64,000 bases of DNA from Fermentibacter sp963718745 [NCBI: Candidatus Fermentibacterota bacterium] (GTDB lineage Bacteria; Fermentibacterota; Fermentibacteria; Fermentibacterales). Below, piece after piece: positions 43,967-52,763 of the stretch (its first letter is position 1; each line of letters begins with the position of its first letter). The notes below the pieces were generated by a model. That model made no database searches and was not told the origin of the DNA. It saw only the letters and a program-made list of their open reading frames with translations. Both the position numbers and the translations under genes were made by a program. Location: positions 2,356,001 to 2,420,000 of the forward strand of contig OY970370.1 of assembly GCA_963718745.1 (NCBI GenBank), in the 5' to 3' direction.

Positions 43967-44717
43967 GTCGTCGACCAGCAGGGCTGTCGCCACGCCTCGA
44001 GGCTTCCGGAAGAGCCTCAGGGAACTGGGACCGGGGATCTGCCTCGATATCGCCACCGGCAGGGGAGGGTCCGCCGCCGTGGTCTCGGAGCACCATCCCG
44101 ACTGCATGCTGGTCTGCGGTTTCGACAGATCCGTCCGCGCCGTGCGCGAGGCAGCGGCCGCCCTGGGCGGGAGGCGCATCGTCTTCTTCGGGGCGGATGC
44201 CTGCCACCCGCCGGTGCGGCCGGGATCGGTGGATTTCGTATCCATCTTCAACTCCCTCCATCATTTCGAGGATCCGGAAACCGTCCTCCGGCGGGCTTCC
44301 GAACTGCTGACCCCGGACGGGCGGATGCTCGTCGTCGAGATGTACAGGGACGGACAGAGCGGACCGAGGAAGACCCACGTCCTCATGCACTCGTGGTGGG
44401 GCAGGATCGACAGGCTCAACGGTGTTCCCCATTTCGAGACCCTCTCCCGCGCAGGCATATCGAAGCTCCTCTCGAAGGCCGGGTTGCAGGTGGAGCTCAT
44501 GTCGGACGACATCGGCGCGAAGGTGCTGCCGGTGCGGGGGCTGGATCTCGACAGGGTGACGGGCATCATCGACGAGTACGGAGGGAGGATCCCGGAGGAC
44601 GCTCCGTGCCGGGGGAGCCTCCTCGAGGAAGGGGAGCGCCTCAGGAACAGATCGAGGAGGATCGGGTTCGCCCCGTCCGCGGGGCTGCAGGTCCTGCTCA
44701 GGAGAAAACCGCTCTGA
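43959..44717 (+). CDS. Class I SAM methyltransferase, probable ATA start
   Basis: 252 residues. Motif I (CLDIATGRGGSAAV), motif II/III-like FFGADACHPPVRPGSVDFV, and FNSLHHFEDPETVLRRASELL are those of a small-molecule methyltransferase. Motif I lies upstream of the first canonical start (GTG 44079). No ATG, GTG or TTG precedes it in frame, so initiation must be unusual. ATA 43959 is best: GGAGG at 43946-43950 is 8 nt upstream, and the codon overlaps the end of the NifX-like gene. The substrate is unknown; position in the DUF134/NifX cluster hints at metal or metalloid chemistry. Confidence 0.78.
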   Translation: MARSSTSRAVATPRGFRKSLRELGPGICLDIATGRGGSAAVVSEHHPDCMLVCGFDRSVRAVREAAAALGGRRIVFFGADACHPPVRPGSVDFVSIFNSLHHFEDPETVLRRASELLTPDGRMLVVEMYRDGQSGPRKTHVLMHSWWGRIDRLNGVPHFETLSRAGISKLLSKAGLQVELMSDDIGAKVLPVRGLDLDRVTGIIDEYGGRIPEDAPCRGSLLEEGERLRNRSRRIGFAPSAGLQVLLRRKPL

Positions 44718-44786
44718 AACACCTCCTCCGGAGCCGGGTATACCTTCGGTAGCCCGTGTCGGGCTGAACGGAACAGGGAGGAATCC

Positions 44787-45626
44787 GTGACTAAGAGGAT
44801 ATCGTCTCTTCTCTTCGCTGCAGCAGCTCTGGCGGTGTCCGGATGCACCAACACCGTCATCATCTACGATTATTCCACGCGTGGCGGAAAGGTACCCGCC
44901 GACACGGTCTTCGTCGAGAAGCCCTCCGCAGGCGTCACTGTGCCTCCCGGGACCCAACCCGGTCAGGGCGGCATTGCACCCGTGCCTGGAGGGTCCGCTC
45001 CGGTCCTGCCGGATTCCACGCCCCCCGAAGCAGTCATCCCAGGTAGATGGTCGTCGGTTCAGCCCCTCTTTCCTGGAACCGCCAGGCTGGAAACGGTGAT
45101 TTCGACAATCGACTCCCTCGTGATCTACCGTGTGATAGGCAACTCCATACTGGGCAGGGCCAGCGCAATCCCCGAGGAACGGTCCCGCGAGATGGACCTG
45201 AACCCCGAGGTCTGGAAGGACATGGCCAGCGGAGAGAAGGAACTCTTCCTGACGCTGGTGTTCACGAGCCACTCGAGCTGGATGGACGTGGAGGGCTCTC
45301 CGGAGGTCCTTTCCCTGGAGACCGGCGGGGAGATCTTCGCCAGGTTCACCCTCGGACTCGCGGAGGATGTGCTCCCGGTCCAGCTCCCGAACGGATCCTA
45401 CTCCGTCTCGATGCGCTTCCCGACGACGCAGGCGGTCCTCGCAACGCTCGCCAGGACAGAGAACGTGAGTGCCTCGATCTTCGAGAACGGCATGAGGTCG
45501 AGAAACGTGTTCTCCGCCGACAATACGCAGAATTTCCTCACATTCCTCGAGATCTACGTGCTGGGGGAAGGAACCAAGGCCATGTTACCGGAGGACGGTG
45601 CCGCGCCGGTCGCAACCGGGAGATAG
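44787..45626 (+). CDS. Lipoprotein, unknown
   Basis: 279 residues. Lipobox VSGC at about residue 20 after a hydrophobic stretch, then a Pro/Gly-rich linker (~50-90), then a beta-rich C-terminal ~180 residues. No family recognised. GGAGG 5 nt before the GTG. Stand-alone, between the methyltransferase and the ferritin-like gene. Confidence 0.72.
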   Translation: MTKRISSLLFAAAALAVSGCTNTVIIYDYSTRGGKVPADTVFVEKPSAGVTVPPGTQPGQGGIAPVPGGSAPVLPDSTPPEAVIPGRWSSVQPLFPGTARLETVISTIDSLVIYRVIGNSILGRASAIPEERSREMDLNPEVWKDMASGEKELFLTLVFTSHSSWMDVEGSPEVLSLETGGEIFARFTLGLAEDVLPVQLPNGSYSVSMRFPTTQAVLATLARTENVSASIFENGMRSRNVFSADNTQNFLTFLEIYVLGEGTKAMLPEDGAAPVATGR

Positions 45627-45693
45627 GGCGGATTCCGCCAGGCCGGGCTCAATACCTGGCCGAACAGTGTATTTCTGAAGAACGGAGGGCTTC

Positions 45694-46200
45694 ATGGGTA
45701 CTAAGGGAAGACAGATCGTCGGCCTCGATGTCGACGAGCTCGTTGGAACGCTCAACAGGGCGCTCTCGGACGAGTGGCTGGCGCACTACCAGTACTGGGT
45801 CGGCGCGAAGGTCGTGATGGGGCCGATGAAGGAAGCTGCGATGGCGGAGCTGTTGCAGCATGCAGCCGACGAGATGCGCCATGCCGAGATGGTTTCTCTT
45901 CGTATCGTGCAGCTCGGCGGCACCCCGGTGCTCAGGCCCGACGACTGGCTGAAGCTCTCCAACTGCGGGTACGACGCCCCCGAGGACCCGTTCATCCAGA
46001 AGGTCCTCGAGCAGAACATCAAAGGCGAGCAGTGCGCGATAGAAGTCTATGACAGGCTGGTCAAGGCGACGTTCCAGAAGGACCTGGTCACCTACAACAT
46101 GGCACAGACCATCCTCGGGGACGAAGTCGAGCACGAGGAGGATCTCCAGTCGCTGCTGGAGGACTACGAGGCCATGATGGACAGGGCGAGGACCCGCTAG
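45694..46200 (+). CDS. Bacterioferritin/ferritin-like diiron protein
   Basis: 168 residues, four-helix bundle. Diiron ligand pattern visible as SDEWLAHYQYW, ADEMRHAEMVSL, KGEQCAIEVYD and GDEVEHEEDLQSL, which is the bacterioferritin-like arrangement (E, E-x-x-H, E, E-x-x-H). It probably stores iron or detoxifies peroxide. GGAGGG 4 nt before the ATG. A GCCAGG/CCTGGC inverted repeat lies 35-57 nt upstream. Confidence 0.9.
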   Translation: MGTKGRQIVGLDVDELVGTLNRALSDEWLAHYQYWVGAKVVMGPMKEAAMAELLQHAADEMRHAEMVSLRIVQLGGTPVLRPDDWLKLSNCGYDAPEDPFIQKVLEQNIKGEQCAIEVYDRLVKATFQKDLVTYNMAQTILGDEVEHEEDLQSLLEDYEAMMDRARTR

Positions 46201-46225
46201 AGCAGGGTCATCCACCCGTCCGGGT

Positions 46226-49018
46226 TCACATCAGGAGCGCGCCGAGTCCCCACAGACTGAAGGCGAACCGCCAGCGCATCTCCCAGTTCTCCTCTCCGGG
46301 CGGGGGGTCGGACACCCATGCAGGGAACCAGACCCTCAGGAAAGCCGCGTCCAGGCTGAGCCCGGCGTTCGATACGAGCCGCGATGCGGTGATATCCGCC
46401 ATCGAGTCCTCGATCCACCCGGCGTCCGCGAAGATCGAGAGCGGGAGGGGCTGGAGGGAGATGGTCTCCCCGAGCCCAATGCCGATTCTTCCGTGCTTCC
46501 CGCTCTCTCCGTACCCCGGCAGGGCAGGACCCTCCTCGACGAAATAGTGCTCCAGCGGAGATACGAAACCTGCAGGAGGCAGCAGCCATCCGAGGATACC
46601 GCCCGCCGCCAGTCCTCCTCCAGGACGGTAGGAGTACTGCAGCGGTGCATCGCCGGCAAGGACGCAGCCTGCGAACAGCCTGGTGCCGGGGCTGCCGGGC
46701 AGGCCGGGAAGGTTCACTGCGCCTTCAGTCTCCGCAGAGATCCAGCGATCGCCGTCCCAGTCCGGGCTGCCGGAAAGCCTTATCGAGACCTGTCTGATGC
46801 CCGACCTCCCCCTGCTCCAGATGGAGGCCCCCGCGCCCAGGACAGCCCCGAATCCCTCGTCGAACTCCGTGCTGTCGAGGAGGCCGTTGTCGGACACGCT
46901 CTCCAGGCCGGCAGTGAAGCTGATGGTCCGGACCGGATCGGAGGGGTAGCGGCCCTCGAATCCGCGTCTCACCTGCGCGGAGACGAACTCCCGTCCATAT
47001 GCGGCTCCGAGAGCCACGGACATCGAAGCCGAACCAGAGACGGACCTCGACAGGGGTCTCTCCAGTTCGAGGCTCCAGGCGCCCGGGCGGCCTCCTTCGA
47101 GGGGCTGCCGCCAGAAGCCTTCCAGTTCGAGGGGGCCGCCATCCCTTATCCCGGCAGAGTGCATCATCCCGTATGCGCCTGCCTCCCAGACTCCATCGGC
47201 ATACCCCGGTATCGGAGCGAGCCAGGTGTTGTACCTCGACGGCTGCTCGACCGGCATGAAAAGAGGGCGGATCGTGCCGGCGGCCGGGAACGAGTTGTTC
47301 CATGGGCTCCGGTCGAGGTATCGCGTTTCCGGATCTATCTCCGCCCTGCGCCATATGCCCGGGATGCGGAACATGGCGGGCGGGCCCGGTTCCAGTGAGA
47401 CTCTCGCGGTCGTCGAGGCGCCTGTGCCGTAGAGGCCGAGGTCCAGCATCACCGGGATGGGGATGTCGCCCGAAACCGTGACTGTCGTCGTGTCACCCGA
47501 CCACTCGATTCCGTCGACCCTTATGTCCGAGGATTCGGTGGAGCGCAGCCAGGTGTCGAACTCCTCCTGCCAGGACCTGCCCGTGGTCTCCTCGAGCACG
47601 GCCTGGAAGTCTCCGGTTCCGGGATGGTGGAATCTGAACCTGGTGAAGTACTCCCTCATGAACCGGTCGAATGCCTCGTCCCCCGCCTGGTTCTGGAGCA
47701 TGCGGACGAAGAGCGCAGGCTTGGAGTAGTAGAGGGCGCCGTAGTCGTACCTGCCGCCTGAAGCTTCCGTGGAAGTGCTCAGAACCGGGACCTCCTCGCC
47801 CGAGGCGGCCATCCGGACGTAGCTCGAGCTCGTTTCGTCGGCCTCCGAGAAATCGGCGATCCAGCCCGGGAGGGTGGTCATGTTCCCCCTCGGACCGTAC
47901 TTCCGTTCGAAGTACCGGATCTCGCTGAAGCTGTTCACCCCCTCGTCGAGCCAGGCCTCGTCGACCTCGTCGTTTCCCAGCATCCCGTAGAACCACTGGT
48001 GTCCTATCTCGTGCATCACGACCATCTCGAAGTACCTGTAGAACGGATAGTCGGAAGGGCCGATCATCACCAGCTGGGGGTACTCCATCCCCCCCCACAT
48101 GGCGCTCTGCACGATCCAGAGATCGCCGTATGGGTAATCCCCGTACCACTCCCCGTAGTAGAGGAGGGTGGAGTCGGCCCAGGCCCCGACCTCGCCCCAG
48201 CCGTCCTCGTCCCACTCCTGGACCGCCACGTGTATTCTCACCGGAGGACCCTGCAGCCCACCGGAAGGGATGAAGTTGTGCTCCACCAGGACGAATGCCG
48301 GATCGGCGGCCCATGCGAAATCGTGGACCTCGCTCGCGAACCACCTCTCCGTCCGGATGAGGGAGTCCGGGGAGAACCAGACGGAGTCGATACCTCCGGT
48401 GGCGGCTGTGACGAAGCTGTCCGGCAGCTCCAGCGTGACTTCGTAGGATCCGAAGTCGCTGAAGAACTCGCCGTCGGAGCGGTACTGCCCGAGGTGCCAT
48501 CCGGCATCGTCGAGCACGCACAGCTTCGGATACCACTGGGTGAGCTCGAAGTGATCCCCGTCCCGTCCCATCCTGCTCCAGATCGAGGGGACCTTCACCA
48601 GGAAATCGCCTTCGAGCCTGATCGTGTCTCCGGGCAGGACCGTCCTCGCGAGCGGTATGCACCCGAGGGTCTCGTCCACCTCGATCTCGACGCTGTCCCC
48701 GCAGAGCGTCCAGCCGCGGGGGAGTATCCAGCCGTACTCGTCCTCGCCTGCGCCCTCGAACCCATAGTAGCCGGAGGATGCCATGTCCCCTCCGAAGGAG
48801 GTGGACGGGTCGCGGTAGGCGTTGGCATAGAGATGCAGCCAGAGGGTGTCCGCCTCGAAGGCCGGCATGAAGGTGATCTCGCTCCGGCAGTGCAGGAGCG
48901 CACTGTCGGGATCCAGCCGGACTGTCATTGCGTAGTCCGCGCGGCTCTCCGGTCCCGGCAGACCGGGAGAAGGGAGGGTGGAAATCGATATGAAGGCGGT
49001 GACGGTGAGGATGCCCAA
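46226..49018 (-). CDS. M1-family metallopeptidase with barrel-like C-terminal region
   Basis: 930 residues. Signal peptide, the M1 N-terminal beta domain, then the zinc site HEIGHQWF with His336 and the downstream Glu in DEAWLDEGVNSFSE. The last ~330 residues alternate Gly/aromatic strands and end in a hydrophobic-aromatic tail (FSLWGLGALLM), resembling an outer-membrane barrel. This would place the peptidase on the cell surface or in the outer membrane. Start at TTG 49018 with GGAGGA 8 nt upstream. GTG 49060 would add 14 residues including an Arg run, also plausible, but has no Shine-Dalgarno. Confidence 0.87.
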   Translation of the reverse strand: MGILTVTAFISISTLPSPGLPGPESRADYAMTVRLDPDSALLHCRSEITFMPAFEADTLWLHLYANAYRDPSTSFGGDMASSGYYGFEGAGEDEYGWILPRGWTLCGDSVEIEVDETLGCIPLARTVLPGDTIRLEGDFLVKVPSIWSRMGRDGDHFELTQWYPKLCVLDDAGWHLGQYRSDGEFFSDFGSYEVTLELPDSFVTAATGGIDSVWFSPDSLIRTERWFASEVHDFAWAADPAFVLVEHNFIPSGGLQGPPVRIHVAVQEWDEDGWGEVGAWADSTLLYYGEWYGDYPYGDLWIVQSAMWGGMEYPQLVMIGPSDYPFYRYFEMVVMHEIGHQWFYGMLGNDEVDEAWLDEGVNSFSEIRYFERKYGPRGNMTTLPGWIADFSEADETSSSYVRMAASGEEVPVLSTSTEASGGRYDYGALYYSKPALFVRMLQNQAGDEAFDRFMREYFTRFRFHHPGTGDFQAVLEETTGRSWQEEFDTWLRSTESSDIRVDGIEWSGDTTTVTVSGDIPIPVMLDLGLYGTGASTTARVSLEPGPPAMFRIPGIWRRAEIDPETRYLDRSPWNNSFPAAGTIRPLFMPVEQPSRYNTWLAPIPGYADGVWEAGAYGMMHSAGIRDGGPLELEGFWRQPLEGGRPGAWSLELERPLSRSVSGSASMSVALGAAYGREFVSAQVRRGFEGRYPSDPVRTISFTAGLESVSDNGLLDSTEFDEGFGAVLGAGASIWSRGRSGIRQVSIRLSGSPDWDGDRWISAETEGAVNLPGLPGSPGTRLFAGCVLAGDAPLQYSYRPGGGLAAGGILGWLLPPAGFVSPLEHYFVEEGPALPGYGESGKHGRIGIGLGETISLQPLPLSIFADAGWIEDSMADITASRLVSNAGLSLDAAFLRVWFPAWVSDPPPGEENWEMRWRFAFSLWGLGALLM

Positions 49019-49199
49019 GAAACCCCTCCTCCGCCCCGGCGGACTCCGCCAGGGCTGCACGCCCGGAATGGAACGCCTGCCTGATTATATAACCGTTGCC
49101 CGGCTCTCCCGTCCCGGGAGATTCGATGCATCATCGGAAGTGCCGCGACCCGGGTGCCGGAGCGCGGGCGGAGGGGAGCACATAGTTGAGGAGGGGATC

Positions 49200-49652
49200 G
49201 TGAGAGGATGCCTGATCGTGTTCCTGTTGTTCCCCCTGCTCGCGGCAGGGGTTTCGTGGGGCGGAGGAGGGATGCTCTTCCCGACGGCTCAGACGACGTA
49301 CTCCTGGCCGCTCAGGCTCGGAGGGCGGGTCGGACTGAACTGGCTCGAGTCGGAGGATGCGTCCGCGCACCTGTACTCTGCTACGTCAGTCTCCGTGGAG
49401 GTTGCGAGGGACGGTGTCAGGCTGGGGATCGGGAACAGATACCAGGCGATGTACTTCATGCCTCTCTTCGGAGGGGGGCTCTCCGTCTCGGGAATGCACC
49501 TCTGGGAGGGCACCGATGCCACATATCTCGGGCTGGAGGCGTCCGTGTCCGCGCTCGTCCTGACCCTGTCCGGCGGGGTGTACAGGCGGGTGGCCGGGGA
49601 CCGGAGGGACGACTTCATCCTGAGCGCAGGAGTCGGCGGCGGCCTGCCCTGA
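49200..49652 (+). CDS. Small exported protein, unknown
   Basis: 150 residues. Signal peptide (CLIVFLLFPLLAAGVSWG) followed by alternating strands of the barrel type (LRLGGRVGLNWL, SVSVEVARDGVRLGIG). GTG 49200 has GGAGGGG close upstream; divergent from the M1 peptidase gene. The stop lies within the first copy of the tandem repeat, so the C-terminus ends in VGGGLP. Could be a truncated barrel. Confidence 0.65.
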   Translation: MRGCLIVFLLFPLLAAGVSWGGGGMLFPTAQTTYSWPLRLGGRVGLNWLESEDASAHLYSATSVSVEVARDGVRLGIGNRYQAMYFMPLFGGGLSVSGMHLWEGTDATYLGLEASVSALVLTLSGGVYRRVAGDRRDDFILSAGVGGGLP

Positions 49653-49803
49653 ACCCCGCTGCCTGCGTGGTTCGAATACGAGGGGACCGTCATCGGGCAT
49701 CCCACTGCCCTGAACCCCGGTTCCTGCGGGGTTCGAATAAGAGGGGACCGTCATCAGGCTTCCTCTTGCCCTGAACCTGCCCTGAACCCCGCTGCCTGCG
49801 GCC
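49645..49803 (+). repeat. Tandem repeat, 61-bp period, about 2.6 copies
   Basis: Units begin TGCCCTGAACCCCG at 49645 and 49706, with a truncated copy at 49767 (TGCCCTGAACC) and a partial one at 49778. The unit carries a GAACCCC/GGGGTTC inverted repeat followed by GGTTCGAATA and GAGGGGACCGTCATC. It begins at the stop codon of the small exported gene and fills the gap to the membrane protein. Confidence 0.85.
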
Positions 49804-49843
49804 AGGCTCGGATCGGCACCGGTTGACCGCCCCACCGGAGGCG

Positions 49844-51058
49844 ATGATAGTCCGGCTTCGTTCCAGACGGCCTCTCCAGCCGGGACGGGGGTCAGTGAAG
49901 CTCGCGAGCCCAGCCGCCGCAGCGTCCGTTTTCGCATCGACAGCCGTCCTCGCATGGGCGGGGCTGTGCAGCCCCCTGTACAACTGGGACCTGGTCGGAT
50001 ACACCGCCTGCGCCCTCGAGGCCGGCGGGTGCGATCCAGAACTCCTGCAGGGTGAGACCTACGGCCTCCTGGAACAGTCCGTTCCGGAACGTGCCTTCAT
50101 CGAAATCACATCCTCGACGCCGGGACGGGTGGCCAGAGCCACGGATCCGACCAGCCTCGGCCAGCACCTGCCCTTCTACAGGGTCCGTCCGGCCTATGTC
50201 CTGCTGCTGGCCGGACTCATGGAGTGCGGACTCGATCCCGGCGCAGCCTCCTCGATGATCTCGACGGCCGCCGCGGTGGCCTCGCTCCTCGTGCTGCTGA
50301 TGCTGATCCCGGGGTTCTCCTGTGCGAGGCACCGGATCATCGTCTCGCTCGGCTGCCTCGGATGCGGCCTGCCGACCGTGGCGCGCCTTGCGACGCCCGA
50401 CGCCGTGGCCGGCCTGGCCTTCGTCTCGTGCTCGGCGCTCCTGCTCAGGAGGCGGAGCATCCTGCTCGTACTCCTTCCGTTATGCCCCCTCGTCAGGGCG
50501 GACCTCCTGCTGGCCGTGCTGCCGATCCATGCCTACATCTTCCACGGCAGGATCTTCGGGAGGCTGCGGACCGCGGCCAGCGCGGCCGCATCCATCCTGG
50601 CAGCAGCTTCAGCGGGATTGCTCCTCGGAGGCTACGGCTGGGGGGTCGTGTTCAACTACACGTTCGTCCATCCCTCCGATCATCCGGCCTCGATTTCAAC
50701 ATCCGTCGCCCTCCGGGACTACCTCGGAGTGATGAGGAACGCCCTGTCTGAAATACCCCTTTCCGAGACCTGGGTCTTCGGCTTCCTCGCGGTTCTCCTG
50801 GCCGGGATCCTCCTGCTCCGGGCGCGCAATGCCGCGGGGTCGGGATCAGCCCCCGCCCGGATCGCTCTCGGACGGGACGCCGGATTCATCATCCTCCTGT
50901 CAGGGGTGTATTTTTTGCTGCATTTCCTGATCTTCCCGGCGGCCTGGGTCCGCTTCTTCGCCGGCCAGATCACGACGGCGGTCTCGCTCTCGGCATTCCT
51001 CTGCCTGGACCGGAAGGACCGCGAAGGGGGAGGCGGGTCGTGCATCCTGTCGAAGTGA
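49844..51058 (+). CDS. GT-C-like multi-membrane protein
   Basis: 404 residues, eight to ten helices. After the first helix the loop NWDLVGYTACALEAGG has the acidic position of GT-C glycosyltransferases (GT39/ArnT-like), and a later loop has FNYTFVHPSDHPA. There is no clear donor-binding motif, so the role is inferred only from topology. The start is uncertain: TTG 49823, ATG 49844 or GTG 49892. The stop overlaps the next gene by 19 nt. Confidence 0.65.
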   Translation: MIVRLRSRRPLQPGRGSVKLASPAAAASVFASTAVLAWAGLCSPLYNWDLVGYTACALEAGGCDPELLQGETYGLLEQSVPERAFIEITSSTPGRVARATDPTSLGQHLPFYRVRPAYVLLLAGLMECGLDPGAASSMISTAAAVASLLVLLMLIPGFSCARHRIIVSLGCLGCGLPTVARLATPDAVAGLAFVSCSALLLRRRSILLVLLPLCPLVRADLLLAVLPIHAYIFHGRIFGRLRTAASAAASILAAASAGLLLGGYGWGVVFNYTFVHPSDHPASISTSVALRDYLGVMRNALSEIPLSETWVFGFLAVLLAGILLLRARNAAGSGSAPARIALGRDAGFIILLSGVYFLLHFLIFPAAWVRFFAGQITTAVSLSAFLCLDRKDREGGGGSCILSK

Positions 51059-51537
51059 CGTTCCGAGCATTGCCAGGGACCGTGGAGGAGTTCGAGCTCC
51101 TCGCCGGGCTCGTGTCCGACACCCCGCAGGGTGCGGCCGCACTCATGGTCCTTGCGCTAGAGGTCTTCGCCGTGGACGAGGAGTCGGGTTCCGAGATGCT
51201 CGGGCTGGCCGGGGGAGCACTCGAAGAGGGGCGGGGCGGACCCTCGGCCCGGGAGGTCGCTCTCGTGCGGACTCAGCTCAGGAAGCAGCCGTTCATACCC
51301 CGGACCTACTTCGAGGGCACCAACCCCGCTGACGGCTACGCTCTCCCGGAGCCGCCGTTCGTGCTGGGTTTCACATCGAACGATCACAGCGACCAGGGCG
51401 GGGGACGATACAAGGTCTTCGTCCGCTGCTCTGGTGCGGACAGCCCCCGTCCCGTCACCTGCATCAGGCGGGCGGACGGGACATGGGCGGTAGAAGAATG
51501 GAGCAGCCTTCTGCTCGGCGTGCGTGATCCCGGCTGA
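51040..51537 (+). CDS. Conserved hypothetical protein (DUF6935-like)
   Basis: 165 residues. RTYFEGTNPADGYALPEPPF and a C-terminal beta segment with RYKVFVRCSGADSPRP recall DUF6935; that assignment is tentative. No signal peptide. GTG with GGAGG about 8 nt upstream, overlapping the GT-C-like gene. Confidence 0.7.
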   Translation: MHPVEVTFRALPGTVEEFELLAGLVSDTPQGAAALMVLALEVFAVDEESGSEMLGLAGGALEEGRGGPSAREVALVRTQLRKQPFIPRTYFEGTNPADGYALPEPPFVLGFTSNDHSDQGGGRYKVFVRCSGADSPRPVTCIRRADGTWAVEEWSSLLLGVRDPG

Positions 51538-51565
51538 TCCGGCGGAAACGTGCAGGGAGGATGTC

Positions 51566-52084
51566 TTGGGTTTCAGGGAGGTCGACTGGAGCGGTATGCA
51601 GGGAAGGCTCTTCCTCGGTGCGATGCCGGGCAGGTACGGCCCTCTGTCGGATGCGCTCGGGGAGATCGGGACCCGCGGTATAGACACGGTGGTATCGCTT
51701 GCTCCGAAGGCGGAGATCGAGGAGAAGTCGCCCGCTTACGCGGAGGTGTTGCGAAGCGGCTGCCGGGGCTTTTCGTTCGTGAGCCTGCCTGTGGAGGACT
51801 TCGGCGTCCCGGGAGACCGGGAGTCCTTTGCGGAGGGTGTCGAACTCGCTGCCTCCATGCTGACGGAGGGCCGCAGGCTCCTGGTCCACTGCGGTGCCGG
51901 AATAGGCCGCACCGGCACCTTCGCCTGCTGCCTCCTCATCGCGCTCGGTGCCACTGCATCAGAGTCCGCCGCAAAGGTCCGGGCAGCCGGTTCCGGCCCC
52001 GAGACCCCGGAGCAGGAATCCCTGGTAGGGTGGTTCGCGGGAGAACGTTCCGGCGGGAAGGCGCCGCAGGAGACCGACCGGTGA
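51566..52084 (+). CDS. Dual-specificity/tyrosine phosphatase-like protein
   Basis: 172 residues. The catalytic P-loop is LLVHCGAGIGRTG (HCx5R), the general-acid Asp lies in PVEDFGVPGD, and the start is LFLGAMPGRYG, typical of DSP-type phosphatases. Substrate unknown. TTG 51566 with GGAGG 5 nt upstream is preferred over GTG 51524, which overlaps the gene before. The stop TGA is followed by a 69-nt gap. Confidence 0.82.
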   Translation: MGFREVDWSGMQGRLFLGAMPGRYGPLSDALGEIGTRGIDTVVSLAPKAEIEEKSPAYAEVLRSGCRGFSFVSLPVEDFGVPGDRESFAEGVELAASMLTEGRRLLVHCGAGIGRTGTFACCLLIALGATASESAAKVRAAGSGPETPEQESLVGWFAGERSGGKAPQETDR

Positions 52085-52153
52085 GTCGCCGCGGCCTTAC
52101 CCCGCGGACTCCGCGATGCTATCTTCCATCTCCAGATTACGGAAGGGGGCCGC

Positions 52154-52591
52154 ATGACTGAGATCCGCTGGACGGAGAGCCTGTCCACTGGAGTCGAAAC
52201 GATCGACCTCCAGCACAGGGAATTGATCGACAGGATAAGGAGCCTTTCAGATGCCGTCCGGATGCGCCAGGGAACGACGCGGACGACAGCGACTCTGGAG
52301 TTCCTGTCCGAGTACGTGCACATGCATTTCTCCGCCGAGGAGAAGGCGATGTCGGACGCTTCGTTCCTCGAGCTGCCACTTCACATGCAGAGGCACGACG
52401 AGTTCAGGGGAACCCTGGCGAAACTCGAGGAGGACCTGCTCGAAGACGGATCCACCGACGGTTTCGCCGAATCGGTGAACACCTTCCTCTTCAACTGGCT
52501 CTCGGACCACATCATGACATGGGATCGCAGGCTGGGGGAGCACCTCCGCGCCTCCGACAAGGGTACATGCGGGAAGGATGCAGGATCATGA
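52154..52591 (+). CDS. Bacteriohemerythrin
   Basis: 145 residues. WTESLSTGVETIDLQHREL, the HMHFSAEEKAM block, HMQRHDEF and SDHIMTWD give the five-His, one-Glu, one-Asp diiron site. O2-binding protein found in many anaerobes and microaerophiles. ATGA overlap with the following small gene. Confidence 0.93.
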   Translation: MTEIRWTESLSTGVETIDLQHRELIDRIRSLSDAVRMRQGTTRTTATLEFLSEYVHMHFSAEEKAMSDASFLELPLHMQRHDEFRGTLAKLEEDLLEDGSTDGFAESVNTFLFNWLSDHIMTWDRRLGEHLRASDKGTCGKDAGS

Positions 52592-52761
52592 GCGATCGCG
52601 GTTCGTACAGATGCCACGCTTCGGTTGCCGCGCCCCTCTGGACGATGGGCTGGCTCTTCACGATCGGCTGGCTCCAGCTGGCGTTCTGGAAGGGGCTCCT
52701 CGCCCTGCTGATCTGGCCCTACTACATCGGTGAAGCCCTCAGCGCCCCGCGCAACGTCTGA
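52588..52761 (+). CDS. Small membrane protein
   Basis: 57 residues with one or two hydrophobic helices (WTMGWLFTIGWLQLAFWKGLLA) and a short tail. It overlaps the hemerythrin stop as ATGA. Possibly a membrane partner of hemerythrin. No known family. Confidence 0.72.
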   Translation: MSDRGSYRCHASVAAPLWTMGWLFTIGWLQLAFWKGLLALLIWPYYIGEALSAPRNV

Positions 52762-52763
52762 AC

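Noticed and set aside
45637-45660. GCCAGG/CCTGGC inverted repeat before the ferritin-like gene
   Set aside because: Short arms and a 12-nt loop; no known iron-responsive element matches.
49670-49745. GGTTCGAAT segments as tRNA genes or fragments
   Set aside because: No acceptor, D or anticodon arm can be built around them.
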